Shown here one piece after another: positions 1-8,505 of a DNA stretch of 64,000 nucleotides (the first letter of the stretch is position 1; each line of letters opens with the position of its first letter). Source of the DNA: Gammaproteobacteria bacterium (GTDB lineage Bacteria > Pseudomonadota > Gammaproteobacteria > Pseudomonadales > Pseudohongiellaceae); assembly GCA_030654835.1 (NCBI GenBank), contig JAURWS010000052.1, forward strand, positions 1-64,000. The letters run 5' to 3'. The notes beneath the pieces were generated by a model. The model worked only from the letters and a program-made list of their open reading frames with translations. It was not told the origin of the DNA and ran no database searches. The position numbers and the translations under genes are program-made.

Positions 1-35
1 GCGTATTTCCATGATGAGACATTCGCGTAAATATA

Positions 36-1265
36 ATGTGTGGCGTTGGCCGATCTCAAGTTTTGGTCTCCTTACTATTGGTGTTGAATCCATATAATCA
101 CAGTTATGCGACAAAATATGCGAAGAGCCTGCAACAACTTCCGGGCATCGATGATGCCTTCCGCTCTGGCACGATCAGCTACTCCAAAGTGCGCGCCATG
201 ACCCGTTCCGCGACGCCGGAAAATGAACAGATGTTGCTGCAGGTGGCATTGCATGGCACCGCGCAACATGTTGAGCAACTGGTGCGAAAATATCGGCGCG
301 CCGAAAGCCTGACGGATGATCGTTGTGCTGAAAGCCAGTACGAAGCGCGCGAACTCACCTGCTACTTCGACGACGATGGGATGCTGGTGCTGCGCGGCCG
401 AATGACACCGGAAGACGGCGCCGTCTTCATGAAAGCCGTGGAGGCGATGGTTGCTGCACAGAATCCACCTGTCGTTGCGGATGAAGAAACTGCAAGTCTC
501 CCCGAAAAAACGTTCCCGCAGAAACGTGTCGATGCACTGCTCGCATTGACCGAGCAGGCGATGAGCACGATGGAAGATGGATTGCAGCCCGTGAACTCCG
601 CCGACAAATATCAGGTCGTGGTTCACATCGAGCGCAGCAATGAACAGCACTGCTCAATCGAGAGCGGTGCTCACCACTTGCCGCTGTCACCAGCCACTGC
701 CAGACGCCTGTGCTGCGATGCGTCATTGGTCCCGGTGCTGGAAGATGCCAGCGGCAATGTGCTGAATGTCGGCCGCAAAACCCGCGCCATTCCCCCATCC
801 ATTCGACGCGCTCTGCAGCTGCGCGATCGCGGTTGCCGCTTTCCAGGCTGCTGCGAATCCCGCTACGTAGACGCACACCACGTGCAGCACTGGTGCGATG
901 GCGGCGAGACGAGGCTCGATAATCTCGTGCTGCTGTGTCGGCATCACCATCGTCTGTTGCATCAGGAGGGTTACGAGATTGTGAAACGTGGTGCGCAGCA
1001 GTTCGAGTTTTTGACGCTGGCTGGTGGCGCGATGCTCGCAGCCCTTGCCCCGCAATTTTCGGCGGAGGCGGAGGACATTGCGAGTGAAATTTTGGCCATC
1101 GAGCGAGAACATGATGGGGTTGGTCTGGCGATTGATTCCCGCACGGCGGTGACGCGCTGGGAGGGAGAGAAGATGGATTATGATCTCGCTGTGGGAGCGA
1201 TGTTACGGGGGCGGATGTCAGGGTTCAGTGCGGGACGGTGGTACCCAGGAGTTCCGTCTCCTTGA
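36..1265 (+). CDS. DUF222 / HNH endonuclease family protein, probably 5'-truncated
   Basis: The protein has the DUF222 (13E12-type) core, recognisable from SYSKVRAMTR and the following ATPENE segment near residues 50-65. It ends in an HNH nuclease domain near residues 262-310 (GCRFPGC, then DAHHVQHW, then LCRHHH). These proteins usually carry about 100 more residues before SYSKVR. Here only about 45 precede it, and the first 25 do not resemble the family. The start therefore probably lies at a rearrangement junction near base 115, with the ATG at 36 fortuitous. DUF222-HNH genes are often multicopy and mobile-like. No partner gene is adjacent. The activity is probably DNA nicking or cleavage, but function is uncertain given the missing N-terminus. 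Confidence 0.75.
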   Translation: MCGVGRSQVLVSLLLVLNPYNHSYATKYAKSLQQLPGIDDAFRSGTISYSKVRAMTRSATPENEQMLLQVALHGTAQHVEQLVRKYRRAESLTDDRCAESQYEARELTCYFDDDGMLVLRGRMTPEDGAVFMKAVEAMVAAQNPPVVADEETASLPEKTFPQKRVDALLALTEQAMSTMEDGLQPVNSADKYQVVVHIERSNEQHCSIESGAHHLPLSPATARRLCCDASLVPVLEDASGNVLNVGRKTRAIPPSIRRALQLRDRGCRFPGCCESRYVDAHHVQHWCDGGETRLDNLVLLCRHHHRLLHQEGYEIVKRGAQQFEFLTLAGGAMLAALAPQFSAEAEDIASEILAIEREHDGVGLAIDSRTAVTRWEGEKMDYDLAVGAMLRGRMSGFSAGRWYPGVPSP

Positions 1266-1313
1266 GCTTGTTACATGCGCTCTTCCCGATGAGATCTCTA
1301 AAGCTTCCGAGTC

Positions 1314-1505
1314 AGGAGCCTGAAATTCTTCAACACCTCGAAGATGGACCTCTCCAAACTCGGTGAGCCTGGCATCAAGGCCAATCTGGAGTCATACATT
1401 TAGGGGTTCTCGCGGGATGCGCGAGAGATCTTCGAGCACTTCAAGTTCAATGAGTTTCTCGGGCTGCTCAACGATGCCAACGCTCTTTACACTTTGCTAC
1501 AGATT
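1314..1505 (+). pseudogene. fragment of a type I restriction-modification methyltransferase (HsdM), with an in-frame stop
   Basis: Translating in the frame of base 1320 gives [14 protein letters not shown], then ANLESYI, then a TAG at 1401-1403, then [15 protein letters not shown] and LLNDANALY. This follows the conserved HsdM segment before the methylase core (N-TS-x-D-x-xxL, then NL-x-xYIQGFS-xxx-R-x-IxE-x-F, then L--A-LY). The TAG sits exactly where the family has Gln (CAG), so a single C-to-T change would explain it. No methylase catalytic motif or hsdS/hsdR follows, and similarity is lost near 1505. It is a relic of a lost restriction system in the same accessory stretch as the cassette-like genes. 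Confidence 0.7.
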
Positions 1506-1589
1506 CTTTCGGTCAGTGCTTTCGAGAAAATCCCTCTAAACACGGCATTTTTAGACACGGGCGACAGAGCCAGGCACTAGTGATTCCAT

Positions 1590-2066
1590 CTATTTTTTCA
1601 CTTCCGACTGAACTGACAGAAACATCGGGAAAAAAATAATGCCGTTCTTTATCTGTTTCGATCCTGCCGGTAAAAATCCAAAGCTTTCATACATAGATAC
1701 TCCGATGGTGGAGGAATTCACCCAATACTCAGAAGTACCGCTCGGCGAGTCGCAGATCTGCCTCGCTTCGTTCCAAAGTGCTTTAGCGATTCCTCGCCGC
1801 CGAAATGCGGGATCTACGAATAGCTGATCAATCTTTGTATCGTCTTTTATTATGATTATGCCCACAAGCTTATCGTCACTTTCACACACAAACGATAGAT
1901 AGTCTGGACTCTGCAGACGTTCAACAATGCGCGGTAAGGAATTGGATTCTTTGAACGTGCACCACCCTTCCTCAGAAAAATCTTCACCTTTGTGCGGCCT
2001 AACCGCATCCAGCACCAAACACCTAATTGCCTCGGCTTCGTCTACTTTCGCTCTTCGAATACGCAT
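1590..2066 (-). CDS. GNAT family N-acetyltransferase
   Basis: The 158-residue protein begins MRIRRAKVDEAEAI, the usual first strand of a GNAT fold. It has VGIIIIKDDTKIDQLFVDPAFRRRGIA, the acetyl-CoA pyrophosphate loop (Q/R-x-x-G-x-A type), then STIGVSMYESFGFLPAG, the canonical C-terminal strand-helix. The substrate is unknown; an amine or small molecule is typical. Starts further upstream (ATG at 2093, TTG at 2099) are possible and no ribosome site decides between them. It is the last of five minus-strand genes that look like integron cassettes. Base composition is AT-rich compared with the chromosome from 5 kb on. Confidence 0.8.
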   Translation of the reverse strand: MRIRRAKVDEAEAIRCLVLDAVRPHKGEDFSEEGWCTFKESNSLPRIVERLQSPDYLSFVCESDDKLVGIIIIKDDTKIDQLFVDPAFRRRGIAKALWNEARQICDSPSGTSEYWVNSSTIGVSMYESFGFLPAGSKQIKNGIIFFPMFLSVQSEVKK

Positions 2067-2101
2067 AGGTTCATCAAGAAAATTAGCGCCCATGATCAAA
2101 T

Positions 2102-2131
2102 GCCAACGCGTGCTGTCATGTAACTAATCCT
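2102..2131 (-). other. possible truncated attC-like junction
   Basis: On the minus strand the 3' end of the membrane-protein gene is followed within about 20 bases by GCGTTGGC, which resembles the R' core of an attC site (GCGTT-RRR-Y). There is no long inverted repeat, so if this is an attC it is shortened or degenerate. It is suggested mainly by position, at the boundary of two one-gene units, and by the clearer sites nearby. Confidence 0.3.
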
Positions 2132-2484
2132 GAACTTACATAGATCAACGGGACCCAGAGTAGGCACGCGAAAAATAGCGAAGCTGTCATCGCCACTATC
2201 AAACTACTTACTGAAAGGTAGGACACAAAGACTCGTTGTCGGAACATGTATAACCCCGAAGCATATGCAATGAGTTCATTAAGACCGGATTTGAGATTGC
2301 GGTATTTGTAGCTGATGGCATCTCGAATGGTGGCGAAATATACAAGGAGAAATGTAACAGCAAAGTCAATCCCACCCAGGTCTACCAGCAGCACAAGCTC
2401 TGCGGCTCCCATGAACAGGGCTACGAACAAAATGATCAGGCAGACGAATTTCAGCAAAGTAGTTCGATCAAATTTTATTTTCAC
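2116..2484 (-). CDS. small integral membrane protein, unknown function
   Basis: The 122-residue product has hydrophobic segments near residues 9-33, 38-57 and 88-118, so three or four membrane passes. I do not recognise the family. The chosen GTG start is preceded by GGAGA with a six-base gap. An in-frame ATG at 2505 lies inside the attC-like core (GTTATGC), so it is a less likely start. The gene fits the pattern of a single-gene integron cassette. Such cassettes often carry small membrane proteins or toxin-antitoxin modules, but nothing here identifies a partner. Confidence 0.6.
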   Translation of the reverse strand: MKIKFDRTTLLKFVCLIILFVALFMGAAELVLLVDLGGIDFAVTFLLVYFATIRDAISYKYRNLKSGLNELIAYASGLYMFRQRVFVSYLSVSSLIVAMTASLFFACLLWVPLIYVSSGLVT

Positions 2485-2501
2485 TGCCGATCTCCGATGG
2501 A

Positions 2502-2583
2502 GCATAACGCCCGGCACTCGCGGCAGCTTGTAGCCGCAAGGCGGCAGAAAATCGGTCGCTGTGATGCCGCTGATTAGTTCGCA
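2502..2583 (-). other. attC-like site (integron cassette recombination site)
   Basis: Read on the minus strand, the site begins at the kinase stop with a degenerate left core (TGCGAAC). It contains imperfect inverted repeats (GCGGCA at 2520-2525 against TGCCGC at 2565-2570, with further GCCGC/GCGGC pairs inside) and ends in GGGCGTTATGC, a good R' core. Length is about 82 bases, within the usual 57-141. The next gene starts immediately after the core, as expected for a cassette. Confidence 0.5.
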
Positions 2584-3122
2584 TATTCGTGTAAAACCTT
2601 TGTCGTGGCTACGCTGTACATTTGAGAGCTGAAATCGGTTGTATGAACATCAGCCCTGATAGCGCCAGGAATTGCTATGTCAAAGATTCCATCCTCAAGC
2701 ATCCTGGAAAGCTCTCCCACGTTTTCTGTATCAAGATGTCCAGGGTGACGATCTTCGCTAAATGCGCGTAACTCGAACCTTGCGATGATCGCCTCCACGG
2801 ACGCCAAGCAATTAACATGGATGATACGATAATTTTGAAAAAGCGCCGCTAGAACTGGACCATCACACTTCCTAAAGGCGCTCTCGACAATGAAACTCTC
2901 GCAAGCTAGAACACGATCTCGACAGTGCTCCAAAAGAATAGCAAAACTGGCTTGGCCCAGTTCAATCGACTTTGCTCTCGTTTCACAACCTAACTCATCG
3001 AACAGTTTTTCCTTAATCAAGTCCTTGGACAGTAAGTGAAGTCCAAGCTCTTGCGAGAGCCATTTCGACAAGACTGATTTACCCGAGGCTGGTGCCCCTG
3101 AAACAATTATCACTGTCGTCAA
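2574..3122 (-). CDS. AAA/zeta-type P-loop kinase
   Basis: The 182-residue protein opens with a Walker A motif, GAPASGKS, at about residues 9-16, followed by LSKDLIKEKLFDELG, typical of small ATP-dependent kinases (the AAA_33 group, which includes polynucleotide kinase-, chloramphenicol phosphotransferase- and zeta-toxin-like proteins). A mid-protein FIVESAF resembles the Walker B strand, and HVNCLASVEAIIARFELRA the lid helix. The substrate cannot be deduced. The start is TTG, with a purine-rich AAGTGAG eight bases upstream; a GTG three codons in is the alternative. It is flanked by attC-like sites on both sides, so it looks like a one-gene cassette. Confidence 0.75.
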   Translation of the reverse strand: MTTVIIVSGAPASGKSVLSKWLSQELGLHLLSKDLIKEKLFDELGCETRAKSIELGQASFAILLEHCRDRVLACESFIVESAFRKCDGPVLAALFQNYRIIHVNCLASVEAIIARFELRAFSEDRHPGHLDTENVGELSRMLEDGIFDIAIPGAIRADVHTTDFSSQMYSVATTKVLHEYAN

Positions 3123-3143
3123 ACTGATTACTCACTTAATGCC

Positions 3144-3245
3144 AACTAACGCCCTTGTTCTGGCGCCAAGGTAAATTGGCACGGTGGTTGCGCAAGCAAG
3201 CACCGTGGCAATTTGCTTTGGTCGCTCAGCAACAGTTTGTTAGGG
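3144..3245 (-). other. attC site between HNH and kinase cassettes
   Basis: This is the clearest attC in the window. Read on the minus strand it starts with CCCTAAC, which includes the HNH stop codon, and ends with GGGCGTTAG. In between is a long imperfect stem: 3173-3186 pairs with 3201-3214 at 13 of 14 positions around a 14-base loop. Length is about 102 bases. Both cores match the RYYYAAC and GTTRRRY consensus at six of seven positions. The orientation agrees with the minus-strand reading of the genes. Confidence 0.65.
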
Positions 3246-3989
3246 CCTGTGTATACAATCATTGTGATATGTCAGAAATTCTTCTGATATTGAATGTCCG
3301 GGTTTAAAGCGAATTTTTTCTCGCTCGAGTTTTATGGCGCCGTAGTCAAGTCGCGCATGATCATTCGGGCACACACATATCATATTCTCCGAAACGTCCG
3401 GACCGTTGTGAGGTTCCCCAAGCGGCTTGATATGGTGGGCCTCCGCGTACCTTTGCCCGCCCGGCATTTCTATTGAGGATCCACAAATCTGGCACTCATG
3501 ATTGTTCAGCGATTTCACTCTTCTAGAAGTGGCCGTGTCCCTAATAATTCGTGAAACCGAAATTTCTTCTCTTTCAGGGGCACCAAGATCAGAAGGAACT
3601 AACTCGAACTCTTTTGAGATATATGGCTGCCAATCAACGCTCTTAGACAGCCTAATCTGGTCTTCCCACCATTTGAAGTCGTCTTCATTCTTGTCGAAGA
3701 GATTGAAGTAGCCCCTTCCAGGAGAATTCGACGTTCGGTCTATGACTAGGCCAGTTATTCCCGGGAAACCCTTGTGCTTACTCCACTCCGCCAAGGACGC
3801 CAAACCTTGGGCTTTTAAACTTTCTCCCCATTTCTCCCTCATTTGAGAAAGACCCAAGGCATCATGACATTGCTTATAGCCTATGTAAGTCTGAGGTTGA
3901 CCTGGGACTGCGCTTGACAACTTAGATACAAGGAGAGCGAGCAAATTTTTGCCTTCTTGATCTAGTTCCATGGCTTTGTCCGTCTGCAT
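3240..3989 (-). CDS. HNH endonuclease, cassette-borne
   Basis: The 249-residue protein has a C-terminal HNH domain: the zinc pair C166/C169 (CQICG), then EAHHIKPL with H185/H186, then CPNDH (C207, H211). The N-terminal 150 residues form a separate domain of unknown type (GYKQCHDALGL, then GRGYFNLFDKNEDDFKWW). It may be a DNA-recognition or sensing module, as in HNH restriction enzymes. There is no cognate methyltransferase, so either it targets modified DNA or it acts in phage defence or abortive infection. It lies 7 bases after the HEPN-like gene with no full attC between them, so the two may travel as one unit. Confidence 0.75.
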   Translation of the reverse strand: MQTDKAMELDQEGKNLLALLVSKLSSAVPGQPQTYIGYKQCHDALGLSQMREKWGESLKAQGLASLAEWSKHKGFPGITGLVIDRTSNSPGRGYFNLFDKNEDDFKWWEDQIRLSKSVDWQPYISKEFELVPSDLGAPEREEISVSRIIRDTATSRRVKSLNNHECQICGSSIEMPGGQRYAEAHHIKPLGEPHNGPDVSENMICVCPNDHARLDYGAIKLEREKIRFKPGHSISEEFLTYHNDCIHRP

Positions 3990-3990
3990 C

Positions 3991-4002
3991 GCCTTATTAG
4001 GC
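3991..4002. other. collapsed attC-like palindrome
   Basis: The 12-base palindrome GCCTTATTAGGC joins the stop of the HEPN-like gene to the start of the HNH gene. It looks like the two ends of an attC (GCCTAA and TAAGGC) with the whole body missing. It could equally be a chance palindrome. If it is a fused attC, the two genes became locked together as one cassette. Confidence 0.35.
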
Positions 4003-4737
4003 TCCGTCCACAGCTACGAACGCAATGCTACTCAATACCAGGGTGCCCTCAGGCAGAATATAGGTATATCTTCCTGGAACGTCCATTTTTATCGCGAAAT
4101 GTCCAAGATTTTCAATTGCTTGGGCTATATGTTGATGTGCTTCTCCTACATCCTTAACACCAAATGACGAACTTTCTTTTTCATGCACGATTCGATTTCG
4201 CAGTCTCTGAATGGTGTCAATCTGATTGACGAGTTGTTCATTAGTTTGCGCGTCGCAGAGCTTTGCTGCTCTTTTCAGGATGTCAGAATATTTACCTTTG
4301 GTCGCTGCACTAGCTGCATTATTAGCGGCGTCCTCAATAACCTTTCCGTAGTTGCGGGCTTCGACTACGTCCTTCAGTTTTATGGTGCCTCTTCTGCTTT
4401 CTGCGCCGATGAAGTCATACATAAACATAGGATGGTTGACGAAAAGGCATTTGAAAAACTGCTTAGATGCAACTTCATATGTGGTACACAGGCTAACAAT
4501 GCTCGACGATGCGAAATGAAATAAAGATTTCTTAATCCGGACTTCAGTCTCTGTACGTAGCAGTGCATCAGTATTCTCTGGGTGCGATGCTGGGTCGATA
4601 GCGAAGTAGGTCATAGAACTCTTATGCGCATCCACTGCTTGCTGGTTCCCAACGAAGTCGTGGATATCCTGATACGAACCGAAGTCCTCAAGACATTTCC
4701 ACTCCCAGTGGTCAAGATCGAATATAAGCTCTTTCAC
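3997..4737 (-). CDS. HEPN-like protein, possible RNase
   Basis: The 246-residue protein carries RLRNRIVHEK near its C-terminal third, with R180, N181 and H185 fitting the R-x(4-6)-H motif of HEPN-domain ribonucleases, which usually have Asn or Asp after the Arg. The surrounding sequence is predicted helical, as expected for a HEPN bundle, and a preceding helical segment (residues 65-105) could form the other half. No signal peptide or membrane segment is visible. HEPN proteins act in toxin-antitoxin, abortive infection and CRISPR systems by cutting RNA. Start is GTG, with GGAGGAGGG upstream. The cassette boundary core GTTAGGC lies about 23 bases before the start. Confidence 0.55.
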   Translation of the reverse strand: MKELIFDLDHWEWKCLEDFGSYQDIHDFVGNQQAVDAHKSSMTYFAIDPASHPENTDALLRTETEVRIKKSLFHFASSSIVSLCTTYEVASKQFFKCLFVNHPMFMYDFIGAESRRGTIKLKDVVEARNYGKVIEDAANNAASAATKGKYSDILKRAAKLCDAQTNEQLVNQIDTIQRLRNRIVHEKESSSFGVKDVGEAHQHIAQAIENLGHFAIKMDVPGRYTYILPEGTLVLSSIAFVAVDGA

Positions 4738-4759
4738 TCGGCACCCTCCTCCAATAGTC

Positions 4760-4766
4760 GCCTAAC
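4760..4766 (-). other. integron core site (GTTAGGC) at the 5' boundary of the cassette-like array
   Basis: The minus strand reads GTGTTAGGC just upstream of the HEPN-like gene. GTTAGGC is the perfect GTTRRRY recombination core. It would be the attI or last attC of the upstream side. No paired left core is evident in the 90 bases between it and the terminator of the Spy-like gene, and no integrase gene is near, so its parent structure is lost or outside the window. Confidence 0.45.
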
Positions 4767-4849
4767 ACCTACACAGCGTGCAAGAACAATATCCTGCTCG
4801 GTTGGCGGGAATCTAACCCGATTCCACGAACAAACACAATCTCTTGAAC

Positions 4850-4898
4850 CCCCAAAAAGCACAAAGCCGAAGCAAATCATCGATTCGCTTCGGCTTCG
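4850..4898 (-). terminator. rho-independent terminator of the Spy-like gene
   Basis: Just after the stop at 4920 the minus strand forms a stem in which GAAGCCGAAGC pairs with GCTTCGGCTT around a 13-base loop. It is followed by TGTGCTTTTT. Stem and T-tract are both strong. The hairpin also insulates the chromosome from the AT-rich cassette region. Confidence 0.75.
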
Positions 4899-4919
4899 TT
4901 CTATAACTCAATCTAAAGC

Positions 4920-5576
4920 TTACTGACCGCGTTGCATCATGCGCTCGCGCATCTGCGTCATGCGGGCTTCTTCTGCTTCGCGGTATTTGACCATCTGGGT
5001 TTCCGTCAGGACCGGAGCCAGAAGCTCTTCGGCCTGGCGCTGCATCTCGGCACGGCGTTCCATGTTCATCGCCATGCCGCCGCCCTGGCCTCCGCCTTGG
5101 CGCATTCCACCGGCTGCTGCGGGCGCGTCGGTGGTTGCTGCGGCGCCGTGGTTGGCGTGGTCGCCAGCGGCTGCAGCCTGATCACCGGTTGCGGGCGCGC
5201 CGCCGTGCTGGGAATGGTCGACTGGGGCATCTGCCGGGGCAGCAGCCTGGCCGCTCTGAGGCATGGCGCCTTGGCCGCCTTGAGGCATTGCGCCCTGTCC
5301 GGCGCCCATGCGCATGCCGCCACCGCCGCTGGCCATCATTTCACGCATGGCGGACATCTGCATTTCGTTGATCTTGCCCATGGCTTCGCGGAAGGCCGCT
5401 TCCTGCTGGGAGGTGATTTCGAGTGTGGCTATCAGTTCGGTGACGCGGGCTTCGGGGTTACCCATGCCCATGCCGCCACCACCGCCGCCTGCGCCTGCGC
5501 CGGGTTGGGCGAGGAGGGTTTGGGAGGAAAGGGTCAGGACTAACGTGGTGAAGAGAGGGATCAGTTTGGATTTCAT
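4920..5576 (-). CDS. Spy/CpxP-like periplasmic protein with His/Met/Gly-rich insert
   Basis: The 218-residue product has a signal peptide (MKSKLIPLF then a hydrophobic core, cleavage near LLA-Q). A helical part follows (ARVTELIATLEITSQQEAAFREAM), and the C-terminal LTETQMVKYREAEEAR is an LTxxQ-type repeat as in Spy/CpxP chaperones. Between them lie about 110 residues of low complexity with HSQHGG and GDHANHG His pairs and many Met residues, which could bind metal such as copper. CpxP/Spy proteins dampen envelope-stress signalling or chaperone unfolded proteins. A CpxR/CpxA-like pair lies 2 kb away, which fits but proves nothing. The ATG at 5576 is chosen because the signal peptide begins there. 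Confidence 0.65.
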   Translation of the reverse strand: MKSKLIPLFTTLVLTLSSQTLLAQPGAGAGGGGGGMGMGNPEARVTELIATLEITSQQEAAFREAMGKINEMQMSAMREMMASGGGGMRMGAGQGAMPQGGQGAMPQSGQAAAPADAPVDHSQHGGAPATGDQAAAAGDHANHGAAATTDAPAAAGGMRQGGGQGGGMAMNMERRAEMQRQAEELLAPVLTETQMVKYREAEEARMTQMRERMMQRGQ

Positions 5577-5679
5577 GGTGTGCTCCGGTGTGTGTGTACA
5601 GTGATGTATACGGGTGGCGCGGGGATATCTGTTGGGGCTGGGGGGGCATTGTACTGCTGGGGGGGTGCGAAACGGAAGG

Positions 5680-5705
5680 CAATCGCGTGCAGGCACGCTC
5701 CCACA
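5680..5705. repeat. REP-like palindrome, subtype B
   Basis: The sequence AATCGCGTGCAGGCACGC followed by TCCCACA forms a small dyad (GCGTGC/GCACGC). It differs at one base in 25 from the copy at 56854-56878. It sits between yheS and the Spy-like gene. Confidence 0.65.
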
Positions 5706-5708
5706 GGG

Positions 5709-7649
<1,941 letters not shown>

Positions 7650-7789
7650 GGCACTGCACTCCTTCCTTGCTCCTTCTGCAGGCGGTTCATCAGGCCCGGG
7701 CTGCCTGATTGATTTCCCATGCCTGAATTCGTACACTGAATTTACATGTTCAGGGACACTCGTCTGCTGGGCCACGCGAGCAGCACAAT

Positions 7790-8491
7790 ATGAAACAGAT
7801 ACTGCTGATAGACGATGATGAAAAGCTCGGGCAGCTGCTGACGCAGTACCTCGAACGCTACGACATGACGGTGACCGCCGCCCATACTCCCTCCAAAGGC
7901 TTCGAACATCTCAAGCGCCACAAGCCCGATCTGTTGATTCTCGATGTGATGTTGCCGGAGAAAGACGGCTTCGAGATTTGTCGCGAGATTCGCGCCAAGT
8001 CTGCTATTTATGGTCAGCTGCCAATTCTGATGCTGACCGCGCACGGGGAAGTAACTGACCGCATCGTCGGCCTGGAGCTGGGAGCGGACGATTATCTGCC
8101 CAAACCCTTCGAACCACGTGAACTGGTCGCACGCATCACCAACATTCTGCGACGCACCAGCGATGAGGCGCGCAATCAGCAGGAAGTGCCAAAAATTCAG
8201 GGGCTGGAAGTCGATACCGTGCGCCGCATCGTGCATCTGGATGACGTACTGATCGAACTGACCACGATGGAGTACGAGCTACTGATTTTGTTCATGCAGT
8301 CGCCCAACAAGACCTTCACGCGTGACGAACTGATGAACCGGCTGCGCGGCATCGACGCCGAGCTGTTCTCGCGCGCAGTGGATACTCTGGTGAGCCGTCT
8401 GCGTCATAAACTCAACGACACCTCCAAGACACCACGTTTCATCAAGACGGTGTGGGGACGCGGCTATACCTTCGTGGGCGAGCCGCGCTAA
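7790..8491 (+). CDS. OmpR/CpxR-family response regulator
   Basis: The 233-residue protein has an N-terminal receiver with acidic pocket DDD (residues 8-10), phospho-acceptor D52 in LILDVMLPEKDG, and a KP at the usual position (YLPKPF). A winged-helix DNA-binding domain follows (ELTTMEYELLILF, then RAVDTLVSRLRHKL, then WGRGYTF). GLELGADDYLPKPFEPRELVARI is very close to CpxR. It is transcribed with the downstream sensor kinase 14 bases away. Likely targets are envelope or motility genes. Nothing shows its own binding sites. Confidence 0.85.
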   Translation: MKQILLIDDDEKLGQLLTQYLERYDMTVTAAHTPSKGFEHLKRHKPDLLILDVMLPEKDGFEICREIRAKSAIYGQLPILMLTAHGEVTDRIVGLELGADDYLPKPFEPRELVARITNILRRTSDEARNQQEVPKIQGLEVDTVRRIVHLDDVLIELTTMEYELLILFMQSPNKTFTRDELMNRLRGIDAELFSRAVDTLVSRLRHKLNDTSKTPRFIKTVWGRGYTFVGEPR

Positions 8492-8505
8492 ATGCTGACA
8501 TCGCC

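Noticed and set aside
36-4766. An integrase gene within the cassette-like region
   Set aside because: No tyrosine recombinase motif appears in any frame in this stretch or up to 10 kb.
4800-4835. A tRNA/tmRNA-like T-arm on the minus strand (CGGGTTAGATTCCCG) near the 5' edge of the cassette-like array, a possible integration-site remnant
   Set aside because: Only one arm is present, the TTCGA core reads TTAGA, and there is no acceptor stem or CCA end, so a chance match is more likely.
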